Part shown: positions 11,277-18,963 of the stretch, piece by piece | Layout of the letters: each line of letters opens with the position of its first letter | How positions within the stretch are numbered: the stretch's first letter is position 1 | Assembly: GCF_018449695.1 (NCBI RefSeq) | Contig: NZ_JAAVUY010000004.1 | Coordinates: 372,001-436,000, forward strand | Direction: 5' to 3' | DNA length: 64,000 nt | Origin: Bradyrhizobium sp. dw_411 | Lineage (GTDB): Bacteria; Pseudomonadota; Alphaproteobacteria; Rhizobiales; Xanthobacteraceae | Position numbers and translations under genes: made by a program | The notes under the pieces: model-generated | What the model saw: only the letters and a program-made list of their open reading frames with translations | Told to the model about the DNA's origin: nothing | The model's database searches: none

Positions 11277-11415
11277 ACGCGCGCATTTCGCAAGTGCGAA
11301 CCCGACGGGAACCTGTTTACCGGTCGTTCACTAACCTCCGTTAGCTTTGCGCCATAATTTATTGATTGGTGCGGGAAGCGAACGACGCTGTCCGCTGTTT
11401 GGGGACGGGATCAAA

Positions 11416-12474
11416 GTGCTCGACGAACATGAACGCACGATGGCCTTCGCCGAACTTGCGCTCGGGCAGATCAGGTCCTTGCGGCAAACCGCAGTCCCCC
11501 GCAATTATGAAATCTGGTACGTTTACGCTACCGGATACAATTCAGCCCTCAACAAGATCATCAACGAGACCCTGGCGCGCAACGGCAAGCTGACCGAGGC
11601 CGATCTCGAGCAGATCTACGAGACCTATCTTTCCCACATCAAGACCACCGACCGTATCGACAAGGTCGGCTCGCGCGTGATCGGCGAAATTGACGACGTC
11701 ATGAAGCTGATCAGCGAAGCGCTTGGCATGTCCGCCAGCTACGACGCCAGCCTGTCCGGTGCGAACAAAAAGCTGGAGAGCGTGCAGAACCGCGAACAGC
11801 TCAAGAAAATCGTGGAATCGCTGGTGAAATCCACCCGCGAGATGCAGGATACCAATAAGGCGCTGGAAGAACGGCTGACGCTGTCGAAATCCGAGATCAG
11901 CAATCTCCAGCAGAGCCTGGAAGCAATCAGGGCCGAAAGCCTGACCGATCCGCTGACCGGTCTCGGCAACCGCAAATATTTCGACCGTTCAATCGAAACC
12001 GCCGTTCATACCGCCTTGGCGAATGGCGAGCCGCTTTCGCTGCTGATGTTCGATATCGACCACTTCAAGTCATTCAACGATTCCTATGGCCACCTCACCG
12101 GCGACCAGGTGCTGCGGCTGGTGGGCCTCTCGCTGAAACAGACCATCAAGGGCCAGGACATCACCGCCCGCTACGGCGGCGAGGAATTCGCGGTAGTGCT
12201 GCCCAATACCGCGCTGCGCCAGGCGCTCACGGTCGCCGACCATATTCGCCGTGCCGTGATGTCGAAGGAATTGAAGAAGAAATCCACCGGCGAAATTCTC
12301 GGCCGCGTCACCATTTCCGTCGGCGTGTCGATGCTCAAGCCGGATGACGATACCGACTCGCTGATCGAGCGCGCCGACGCCTGCCTCTACGCCGCCAAGC
12401 GCAACGGCCGTAACCGTGTCATCTGCGAAGCCGACCCGGAATACGTCGCCGACAGCCGCAGCCAGGTCGCCTGA
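11416..12474 (+). CDS. Diguanylate cyclase (GGDEF domain) with helical N-terminal region
   Basis: From the GTG at 11416 the product is 352 residues; the ATG at 11440 is an alternative, and GGGGACGGG before 11416 supports the GTG. The first 180 or so residues are predicted helical and include a coiled coil just before the output domain, with no membrane segment, so this is a cytosolic enzyme. The C-terminal GGDEF domain has DPLTGLGNR, the substrate Asp in FDIDHFK and the active-site YGGEEF. The position of the inhibitory I-site reads KGQD instead of RxxD, so product feedback is probably absent. It would make cyclic di-GMP, controlling motility versus attachment. The input signal is unknown. 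Confidence 0.9.
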   Translation: MLDEHERTMAFAELALGQIRSLRQTAVPRNYEIWYVYATGYNSALNKIINETLARNGKLTEADLEQIYETYLSHIKTTDRIDKVGSRVIGEIDDVMKLISEALGMSASYDASLSGANKKLESVQNREQLKKIVESLVKSTREMQDTNKALEERLTLSKSEISNLQQSLEAIRAESLTDPLTGLGNRKYFDRSIETAVHTALANGEPLSLLMFDIDHFKSFNDSYGHLTGDQVLRLVGLSLKQTIKGQDITARYGGEEFAVVLPNTALRQALTVADHIRRAVMSKELKKKSTGEILGRVTISVGVSMLKPDDDTDSLIERADACLYAAKRNGRNRVICEADPEYVADSRSQVA

Positions 12475-12505
12475 AGTTTTTTATCTGAATTCGTAACTCG
12501 CGACA

Positions 12506-12610
12506 GCCTCATGGTGAGGAGCGCATCTTGCGCGTCTCGAACCATGCGGCTGCGATCGGTGCACGTTGCCATCCTTCGAGACGCGCGAAGGCGCGCTCCT
12601 CAGGATGAGG
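12506..12610. repeat. Pair of inverted hairpin repeats (GAGGAGCGC...GCGCGTCTCGA type)
   Basis: The arm at 12506-12545 and the arm at 12570-12610 are inverted copies of one 40-bp unit. Each unit also closes on itself: CATGGT with ACCATG in the left arm, CATCCT with AGGATG in the right. The stem bases differ between the arms but pairing is kept, which implies selection or gene-conversion on structure. A third copy lies at 17332-17365. The right arm overlaps the 3' end of the tfoX-like gene and supplies its last Ser codons and stop. Such units are common in Bradyrhizobium genomes. Confidence 0.8.
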
Positions 12611-13058
12611 ACCTTCTCTTCTGAGCCTTCTTCACTTTTCCCGGTGCCTTCTTCACGATTGGCTTCTTGGCTACCTGTTTCCTGGCCGCCGGCTTTTTGC
12701 CCGCTGTCTTCTTCGCACCCTTACGCGCCTTCGGCTTGCGCAACGCCGCGCGCTGGGCGGCCGACAGCGCCGCCCTCGCCCATCCCGTCATTTCCTCGGG
12801 ATCGTCGTAGAGCCGCTCCGGCAATTGCCAATAGGAATTGACAGTGACGGTCTTTGCTCGGGTTTGATATTGAAACGGCTTTGAACCTTCCGCCTCGAAT
12901 TGCGGAATGGTGTGTTCGTCGGCACGCAGATAAAGACCGCCGCGGAGCGCCAGCGCGAAATTGGTACCGTCTGCAGAAATGCCGAAACCGGAAAACATCC
13001 GGCGGATAGCCACCGGCCCGAAACCCGCAAACAAATCGATCAGAAAGTCGCGGTCCAT
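12600..13058 (-). CDS. TfoX N-terminal-domain protein with Lys/Ala-rich tail
   Basis: The 152-residue product has a TfoX_N domain in residues 1-100 (RRMFSGFGI, FALALRGGLYLRAD, FQYQTRAKTVTVNSYWQLP). A tail of about 40 residues follows, made nearly only of Lys, Ala, Arg, Pro and Gly. TfoX in gamma-proteobacteria controls competence, but stand-alone TfoX_N proteins in Rhizobiales have no proven role. The basic tail would bind nucleic acid. It starts 22 bp after sufA on the same strand, so it may be the last gene of the suf transcript. Its 3' end lies in a palindromic repeat, which may have lengthened or shortened the frame. Confidence 0.85.
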   Translation of the reverse strand: MDRDFLIDLFAGFGPVAIRRMFSGFGISADGTNFALALRGGLYLRADEHTIPQFEAEGSKPFQYQTRAKTVTVNSYWQLPERLYDDPEEMTGWARAALSAAQRAALRKPKARKGAKKTAGKKPAARKQVAKKPIVKKAPGKVKKAQKRRSSS

Positions 13059-13080
13059 GGCGTCATGCTCGACGCGGTGG

Positions 13081-13485
13081 CTAGATCTTGGCGGCGGTCA
13101 GTTGCACCGATTCGCCGCAGCCACAGGCGCTGACCTGGTTCGGATTGTTGAAGATGAACTGCGACTGCATCTTGTCGGCCTTGTAGTCCATCTCGGTGCC
13201 GAGAAGAAACAGCACCGCCTTGGGATCAACCAGGATCTTGACGCCCTTGTCCTCGACGATCTCGTCAGTCGGACGGATATCGTGGGCATATTCCACCGTG
13301 TAGGACTGTCCGGCGCAGCCGCCGTTCTTGATCCCGACCCGCAAGCCGACGATCTCGGAATCGGCGCGCCTGGTCAGTTCGGTGATGCGCAGCGCCGCCG
13401 CTTCGGTCAGTTTCATGACCTGCGGACGGGGCCGTGGCTTCGGCTTGGCGGCGGGCGTGGGTGAAGCGGGTGTCATGTCAGTCAT
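13081..13485 (-). CDS. sufA: A-type iron-sulfur carrier (HesB/IscA family)
   Basis: This 134-residue protein carries the three conserved cysteines of A-type carriers, Cys57 in NGGCAGQ and Cys121/Cys123 in SACGCGESV. It accepts or hands on Fe-S clusters made on the SufBCD scaffold. The first 22 residues are a Pro/Lys-rich extension not needed for the fold. It is the last suf gene of the minus-strand locus, 85 bp after sufT. By position it is SufA; by sequence alone IscA or ErpA would be equally possible. Confidence 0.9.
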   Translation of the reverse strand: MTDMTPASPTPAAKPKPRPRPQVMKLTEAAALRITELTRRADSEIVGLRVGIKNGGCAGQSYTVEYAHDIRPTDEIVEDKGVKILVDPKAVLFLLGTEMDYKADKMQSQFIFNNPNQVSACGCGESVQLTAAKI

Positions 13486-13570
13486 GTGTTTAGTCCTGAC
13501 GGCAATTCAAGGCGGGGTGTTCGTCCGAAGAAGTTAAACACGCAAAGCTAAACGCGATTCGATTGCACCT

Positions 13571-13972
13571 TCACCACATATTGAGGACAAGGCGGGCCTC
13601 GTCGGTCATTCGATCGGGGGTCCAGGCCGGATCCCAGACCAGATTGACGTTGACCACGCCGACGCCGGGGACGCTGGCAACCGCATTCTCAACCATCGTT
13701 GGCAATTCGCCGGCCGCGGGACAATTGGGCGTCGTCAGCGTCATCATGACGTCGACGGTGCGATCGTCCTTGATGTCGACCTTGTAGATCAGGCCGAGTT
13801 CATAGATATCGGCCGGAATTTCCGGATCGAACACGGTCTTCAGCGCGGCGACGATCTCGCCACCCAGCCGCTCGGTCTCCTCCGGCGGCAACGCCGAATT
13901 GGTTTCCATGTTGCTGGTTTTGACCTCGAGGTTTTTGGCTTCGAGATTCTTGACTTCAACAGTGTCGGTCAT
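13571..13972 (-). CDS. sufT: SUF-system assembly protein with MIP18/DUF59 domain
   Basis: The 133-residue protein has a short charged N-terminal stretch with imperfect repeats of a KNLEAK/KTS type, then the DUF59/MIP18 domain from about residue 34. The key motifs are DPEIPADIYELGLIY, VMMTLTTPNCPAAGELP with the conserved Cys, and LVWDPAWTPDRM. SufT helps maturation of Fe-S enzymes and is usually encoded with SufBCDS, as here. Its ATG overlaps the sufS stop codon by four bases (ATGA), so the two genes are translationally coupled. Confidence 0.9.
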   Translation of the reverse strand: MTDTVEVKNLEAKNLEVKTSNMETNSALPPEETERLGGEIVAALKTVFDPEIPADIYELGLIYKVDIKDDRTVDVMMTLTTPNCPAAGELPTMVENAVASVPGVGVVNVNLVWDPAWTPDRMTDEARLVLNMW

Positions 13973-15210
13973 GCGAACAATTCCCGCGCCTTGATCAGCG
14001 CCTGTGCCAGATGGTCGACTTCTTCACGGGTATTATACATTCCGAATGAGGCGCGGCACGTCGCCGTCACATTGAAACGCTCTAAAAGCGGCATCACGCA
14101 ATGGGTGCCGGCGCGCACCGCGATCCCCTGCCGATCGATCACGGTCGCGACATCATGGGGATGCGCGCCCTTCATCTCGAACGAGATCACCGGTCCCTTG
14201 CCCTGCGCGGTGCCGATCAGGCGCAGCGAATTGATTTCGCGCAGGCGCTCCTGCGCGTAGGCCAGAAGATCGTGCTCATGCGCGGCGATGCGCTCCTTGC
14301 CGATCGAATTGACGTAATCGATTGCGGCCCCCAAGCCCACCGACTCGACGATCGCCGGCGTTCCCGCCTCGAATTTGTGCGGCGGATCGCCGTAGGTGAC
14401 CCAATCCCTGGCGACTTCGCGGATCATCTCGCCACCACCATTGTAGGGCCGCATCGCGACCAGATGCTCATGCTTGGCATGGAGCACGCCGATGCCGGTC
14501 GGGCCGTAAAGTTTGTGGCCGGTGAAGACGTAGAAATCGCAGTCGATATCCTGCACGTCGATCGCCATGTGGACCGCGGCCTGGCTGCCATCGACCAGCA
14601 CCGGGATGCCCCGCGCATGCGCCAGCTTCACTACTTCCTTGACCGGCACCACGGTGCCGAGCGCATTCGACATCTGCGTGATCGCGACCAGCTTGGTGCG
14701 CTCAGTCAACAGCTTCTCGAACTCGTCGATCAGGAAATTGCCTTCGTCATCCACCGGCGCCCATTTGATCACGGCGCCCTGACGCTCCCTGAGGAAATGC
14801 CAGGGCACGATGTTCGAATGGTGCTCCATGATCGAGAGCACGATCTCGTCGCCGGCCTTGATGTTCGGCGCGCCCCATGACGACGCCACGAGGTTGATCG
14901 ATTCGGTGGCGTTGCGGGTGAAGATGATCTCTTCATTGCGCTTGGCATTGAGAAATTTCGCGACCTTCTCGCGGCCGCCTTCGTAGGCTTCAGTCGCCGC
15001 ATTGGCGAGGTAATGCAGCCCGCGATGCACGTTGGCGTATTCGCTTTTGTAAGCCTCGGTCATGCGGTCGAGCACCGCATTGGGCTTCTGCGCCGACGCG
15101 GCGTTGTCGAGATAGACCAGCGGCTTGCCGTAGATCTTGAGCGCTAAGGCAGGAAAGTCTTCCCGCACCCGCGCTACATCATAGGAACCGTTCGAGACTG
15201 CCGGATGCAT
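13969..15210 (-). CDS. sufS: Cysteine desulfurase, group II
   Basis: This 413-residue PLP enzyme removes sulfur from cysteine to feed the SufBCD scaffold. The PLP lysine is Lys233 in FTGHKLYGPTG and the catalytic Cys is Cys371 in RAGTHCVMP, the group II signature. Other anchors are YLDNAASAQKP near the N-terminus and EHHSNIVPW. I chose the ATG at 15210, two bases after the sufD stop and preceded by CGGAG; a TTG two codons upstream would overlap sufD. No SufE is encoded next to it. A second, group I-like desulfurase begins the same locus. Confidence 0.95.
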   Translation of the reverse strand: MHPAVSNGSYDVARVREDFPALALKIYGKPLVYLDNAASAQKPNAVLDRMTEAYKSEYANVHRGLHYLANAATEAYEGGREKVAKFLNAKRNEEIIFTRNATESINLVASSWGAPNIKAGDEIVLSIMEHHSNIVPWHFLRERQGAVIKWAPVDDEGNFLIDEFEKLLTERTKLVAITQMSNALGTVVPVKEVVKLAHARGIPVLVDGSQAAVHMAIDVQDIDCDFYVFTGHKLYGPTGIGVLHAKHEHLVAMRPYNGGGEMIREVARDWVTYGDPPHKFEAGTPAIVESVGLGAAIDYVNSIGKERIAAHEHDLLAYAQERLREINSLRLIGTAQGKGPVISFEMKGAHPHDVATVIDRQGIAVRAGTHCVMPLLERFNVTATCRASFGMYNTREEVDHLAQALIKARELFA

Positions 15211-15212
15211 GA

Positions 15213-16559
15213 TCAACTCCGTGCCGCCAGCCAGCGCTCGGCGGCCGATATCGCCAGTTCCCGCAAGCTGTCACTGGCGATCTGTTCGATGGCCTCGCCG
15301 ACGAATGCCTGGATCAGCAGCGCCTGGGCTTCCTTTTCGGAAAGGCCGCGTGCGCGCAGATAAAACAGCAGGCCCTCATCAAGCGCGCCAGTGGTGGCGC
15401 CGTGGCCGCAGGTCACGTCGTCGGCAAAAATCTCAAGTTCCGGCTTGTTGTCGGCTTCCGCCTCGTCGGACAGCAGCAGCGCCCGCGTCATCATCTTGGC
15501 GTCGGTCTTCTGCGCCTTCGGACGCACGATGATGCGGCCCTGAAACACCGAATGGCCGCGGTCATCGATCACGGCGCGGAAAATCTCGCGGCTCGCGCAG
15601 TTCGGGACGGCGTGATCCAGAAACAGCGTGGTGTCGGCGTGCTGGCGGCCATTGAGCAGATTGACGCCATTGGTCTCGACCTGCGAGCCCTCGCCCGCGA
15701 ATGCGATCACCGCCTGATAACGGCTGACGCTGGCGCCACTGGTCATGCCGAACGTATTGAAATGAGCGTGGGCACCGAGCGACACCACCGCGGACGAAAT
15801 GTTGAAAGCCTCGCGGCTGTCTTCGACCAGACGCACATGGTCCAGCCGAGCGTTGTCGCCGATCGAAACCACCAGCGAGTCATGCACCTGATAGGTCTTC
15901 GCGCCCTCGGCCGCGATATAGCTCTCGACCAGAGTTGCGCCGGCAGACTTGCCGAGGCGCAGCAAGGAGCGGGTGAACATCGCCGCAGGCACGGCACCGC
16001 TGGCGATATGAACAATATGGATCGGCTGCGAGAGCACAGTGCCATCCGCGACCTCGATCACCAGACCGTCGGTCATCATCGCGCTGTTGAGCGCGACCAT
16101 GGCATCGGACGTATCCGGCGCGAATAGCTGCGCTTGCGGCGCATCGCCGGCTTCCATCGTTTTGCGCAGCGTGCGGATGCCGAGCCCTTTTTCGAGGCCG
16201 GCCACGTCGGACAAATCGGGCGCAAACGCGCCGTCGACCAACACCAGCCGGCGCACGCCCTCGATCGCATGGGGTTTTAAGGCTCTGCCCGCGCGCGTCA
16301 GCGCCGCAGCGTCGGGCGTCGCCGCCAGCGGCAGCACGTCGCGCATCAGCACGCGCAAATCAGTGTATTTCCAGTCCTCGACCCGGCGGTTGGGCAGGCC
16401 CGCGCGCTGATAGGCATCGAACGCCTGACGGCGCGCGTCGGCAATCGCGCCCGCGCCGGGCAGCCGATCGCCCGCGACGGCGAGTAGATCGCTCAGCGCG
16501 CGCCCGGTTTCGTTTTTGGCTAGTACAAGGTTCATCATCAAATCCGATTGGACGCTCAC
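15213..16559 (-). CDS. sufD: Fe-S cluster assembly scaffold subunit SufD
   Basis: The 448-residue protein is a SufB/SufD-family beta-helix. The N-terminal part has RRVEDWKYTDLR and the core has regularly spaced short strands (VETNGVNLLNGRQHADT, KMMTRALLLSDEAEADNKPELEIFADDV). It ends with the conserved CGHGATTGALDEGLLFYLRARG block. It forms the SufBC2D scaffold with SufB and SufC. The start is a GTG at 16559 that overlaps the sufC stop (GTGA); an ATG at 16538 is an alternative. Gene order sufB-C-D-S is canonical. Confidence 0.95.
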   Translation of the reverse strand: MSVQSDLMMNLVLAKNETGRALSDLLAVAGDRLPGAGAIADARRQAFDAYQRAGLPNRRVEDWKYTDLRVLMRDVLPLAATPDAAALTRAGRALKPHAIEGVRRLVLVDGAFAPDLSDVAGLEKGLGIRTLRKTMEAGDAPQAQLFAPDTSDAMVALNSAMMTDGLVIEVADGTVLSQPIHIVHIASGAVPAAMFTRSLLRLGKSAGATLVESYIAAEGAKTYQVHDSLVVSIGDNARLDHVRLVEDSREAFNISSAVVSLGAHAHFNTFGMTSGASVSRYQAVIAFAGEGSQVETNGVNLLNGRQHADTTLFLDHAVPNCASREIFRAVIDDRGHSVFQGRIIVRPKAQKTDAKMMTRALLLSDEAEADNKPELEIFADDVTCGHGATTGALDEGLLFYLRARGLSEKEAQALLIQAFVGEAIEQIASDSLRELAISAAERWLAARS

Positions 16560-17308
16560 GCCGCGTCTTCGAACTGCGCGTAGCCGGACGCCTCAAGCTC
16601 CAGCGCCAGTTCCTTGCCGCCGCTTTTGACCACCCGGCCCTTCGACATCACGTGCACCACGTCAGGCACGATGTAATTCAACAGCCGCTGATAATGCGTG
16701 ATCACGACCATCGCCCGCTCCGGCGAACGCAGTGCATTGACGCCGTCGGCGGCGACCCGCAACGCGTCGATGTCGAGGCCGGAATCCATTTCATCCAGGA
16801 TGCAGAGGCTCGGCTCGAACAGCGCCATCTGCAGCACTTCGTTGCGCTTCTTTTCGCCGCCGGAGAAGCCGACATTGACGCCACGGCGCAGCATGTCCTG
16901 CGGAATGTTCAGCCGCGCCGCCACTTCGCGGACCTTCTTGAGAAAATCCGGCGTCGAGAATTCGCTCTCGCCACGCGCCTTGCGCTGGGCGTTCAGCGCG
17001 GTGCGCAGGAACGTCATGGTGGCGACACCGGGAATTTCGACCGGATACTGGAACGCAAGAAATACGCCCTTGGACGAGCGCTGGTCCGGCGACATCTCCA
17101 GAAGATTCTCGCCCTTGAACAGGATTTCACCGCCGGTGACCTCATAGCCCGGCTTGCCGGCGATGACGTGGCTCAACGTCGACTTGCCGGAGCCGTTCGG
17201 TCCCATGATGGCGTGCACTTCGCCCTTGTTCACGGTGAGCGAAAGCCCGTGGAGAATTTCACGCTCCTCGACACGAACCTGCAGATTTTTGACTTCGAGC
17301 AATGCCAT
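16556..17308 (-). CDS. sufC: Fe-S cluster assembly ATPase SufC
   Basis: The 250-residue ABC-type ATPase has Walker A GPNGSGKST (residues 36-44), Q-loop FLAFQYPVEIPG, signature FSGGEKKRNE and Walker B CILDEMDSGLD, then the H-loop VITHYQRLL. SufC drives shape changes in SufB and SufD during cluster building. The ATG at 17308 is the normal start; longer readings would enter a palindromic repeat. Between sufB and sufC lie 64 bp that contain that repeat, so the two genes are not translationally coupled. Confidence 0.96.
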   Translation of the reverse strand: MALLEVKNLQVRVEEREILHGLSLTVNKGEVHAIMGPNGSGKSTLSHVIAGKPGYEVTGGEILFKGENLLEMSPDQRSSKGVFLAFQYPVEIPGVATMTFLRTALNAQRKARGESEFSTPDFLKKVREVAARLNIPQDMLRRGVNVGFSGGEKKRNEVLQMALFEPSLCILDEMDSGLDIDALRVAADGVNALRSPERAMVVITHYQRLLNYIVPDVVHVMSKGRVVKSGGKELALELEASGYAQFEDAA

Positions 17309-17331
17309 CACATTCTTCCGTTTTCTTCCTT

Positions 17332-17365
17332 GTCCTGAGGAGCGCCAAGGCGCGTCTCGAAGGAC
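17332..17365. repeat. Single hairpin repeat between sufB and sufC
   Basis: This is a third copy of the unit seen at 12506-12610. It begins GTCCTGAGGAGCGCC and ends GCGTCTCGAAGGAC, so its ends pair as GTCC with GGAC. It lies wholly in the sufB-sufC gap. In an operon mRNA the hairpin could shield the upstream sufB message or slow decay, as REP elements do in enterobacteria. Confidence 0.75.
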
Positions 17366-17372
17366 CGGAGAG

Positions 17373-18851
17373 TTATCCAACCGATCCCTCAAGCGAGATC
17401 GAAATCAGTTTCTGCGCCTCGACCGCGAATTCCATCGGCAGTTGCTGCAGCACGTCTTTGACAAACCCGTTGACCACAAGGCCGACGGCTTCTTCCTGGC
17501 TGAGCCCGCGCTGGATGCAATAGAACAGCACGTCCTCGGAAATCTTCGACGTGGTCGCTTCGTGCTCGAACAGCGCGGAGGAATTCTTGGCCTCGATATA
17601 GGGCACGGTATGTGCGCCGCACCGATCGCCGATCAGAAGCGAATCGCAGGCGGTGAAATTGCGCGCGCCGGTCGCCTTGCGGTGCGCGGTGACGAGGCCG
17701 CGATAGGTGTTCTGCGAGACACCGGCCGCGATGCCCTTGGAGATGATCCGGCTCGTCGTGTTCTTGCCCAGATGAATCATCTTGGTGCCAGAATCGACCT
17801 GCTGGTGGCCGTTCGAAATCGCAATCGAATAGAATTCACCGCGCGAATTGTCGCCGCGCAAGATGCAGCTCGGATATTTCCAGGTGATAGCCGAACCGGT
17901 CTCGACCTGGGTCCAGGAAATCTTCGAATTGTTGCCGCGGCAATCGCCACGCTTGGTGACGAAATTGTAGATGCCGCCCTTGCCCTCGGAGTTGCCGGGG
18001 TACCAGTTCTGCACCGTCGAATATTTGATCTCGGCATCGTCAAGCGTGACCAGTTCGACCACGGCGGCGTGCAACTGGTTTTCATCGCGCTGCGGCGCAG
18101 TGCAGCCTTCGAGATAGCTGACGTAAGCGCCCTTGTCGGCGATGATCAGCGTGCGCTCGAACTGGCCGGTGTTGCGCTCGTTGATGCGGAAGTAAGTGGA
18201 CAGCTCCATCGGGCAACGCACGCCCGGCGGCACATAGACGAACGAACCGTCGGAAAACACCGCCGAATTCAGCGTGGCAAAATAATTGTCCGAGGTCGGC
18301 ACCACAGTGCCGAGATACTTCTTCACCAGTTCGGGATGCTCGCGGATTGCTTCCGAGATCGGCATGAAGATCACGCCGGCCTGCTTCAGCTCCTTCTGGA
18401 AGGTGGTCGCCACCGAAACCGAATCGAAGACGGCATCGACCGCGATCTTGCGCTCGCCTTCCGGGCGCACCACGCCTTCGAGCATCTCGACTTCGCGCAG
18501 GGGAATGCCCAGCTTCTCATAAGTTTTGAGAATCTCCGGATCGACCTCGTCCAACGAGGCCAGCTCCTTCTTCTTCGGCGCCGAATAGTAATAGAGATCC
18601 TGGTAGTCGATCTTCGGATAGTTGACTCGCGCCCATTTCGGCTCGGTCATGGTCAGCCAGCGGCGATACGCCTCGAGGCGCCATTCCAGCATCCAGGCCG
18701 GCTCGTTCTTTTTCGCGGAAATAAACCGGACGGTGTCTTCCGAAAGGCCCTTGGGAGCCTTGTCGGATTCGATAACCGTCTCAAACCCATATCGGTACTG
18801 ATCGACGTCGATCCGCCTGACGCGATCGACCGTCTCTTGTACAGCAGCCAT
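17373..18851 (-). CDS. sufB: Fe-S cluster assembly scaffold subunit SufB
   Basis: This 492-residue protein is the main scaffold of the SUF pathway. It has [13 protein letters not shown] near the N-terminus, [18 protein letters not shown] in the middle, and the core beta-helix motifs [20 protein letters not shown] and [22 protein letters not shown], whose cysteines and acidic residues serve cluster assembly. The C-terminal block is [20 protein letters not shown]. The ATG at 18851 follows GGAGAA by seven bases. About 110 bp separate it from csd; these hold a candidate iron-response box, so sufB may have its own promoter. Confidence 0.96.
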   Translation of the reverse strand: MAAVQETVDRVRRIDVDQYRYGFETVIESDKAPKGLSEDTVRFISAKKNEPAWMLEWRLEAYRRWLTMTEPKWARVNYPKIDYQDLYYYSAPKKKELASLDEVDPEILKTYEKLGIPLREVEMLEGVVRPEGERKIAVDAVFDSVSVATTFQKELKQAGVIFMPISEAIREHPELVKKYLGTVVPTSDNYFATLNSAVFSDGSFVYVPPGVRCPMELSTYFRINERNTGQFERTLIIADKGAYVSYLEGCTAPQRDENQLHAAVVELVTLDDAEIKYSTVQNWYPGNSEGKGGIYNFVTKRGDCRGNNSKISWTQVETGSAITWKYPSCILRGDNSRGEFYSIAISNGHQQVDSGTKMIHLGKNTTSRIISKGIAAGVSQNTYRGLVTAHRKATGARNFTACDSLLIGDRCGAHTVPYIEAKNSSALFEHEATTSKISEDVLFYCIQRGLSQEEAVGLVVNGFVKDVLQQLPMEFAVEAQKLISISLEGSVG

Positions 18852-18937
18852 TCTTTTATTCTCCGCTCGCGGTTTCAAGGACCGCGGTGGACCAATTCCG
18901 CAATACTATTACGATGTTTCACGGACGAAATCACCTG

Positions 18938-18954
18938 CTTAGAACCGTTCAAGC
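18938..18954 (-). promoter_or_regulatory. Candidate Irr-type iron-control box before sufB
   Basis: The sequence CTTAGAACCGTTCAAGC has the two-arm form TTAGAA-N3-TTC of the rhizobial iron control element bound by Irr, with mismatches in the right arm. It lies about 87 bp upstream of the sufB start codon and immediately 3' of csd. Iron control of suf is known in Rhizobiales; this site is an inference from sequence only. Confidence 0.35.
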
Positions 18955-18963
18955 TGTGTTTCG

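Noticed and set aside
11308..11330. GGAAC...CGTT before the diguanylate cyclase as an EcfG promoter
   Set aside because: The spacer is 12 bp instead of 16 or 17.
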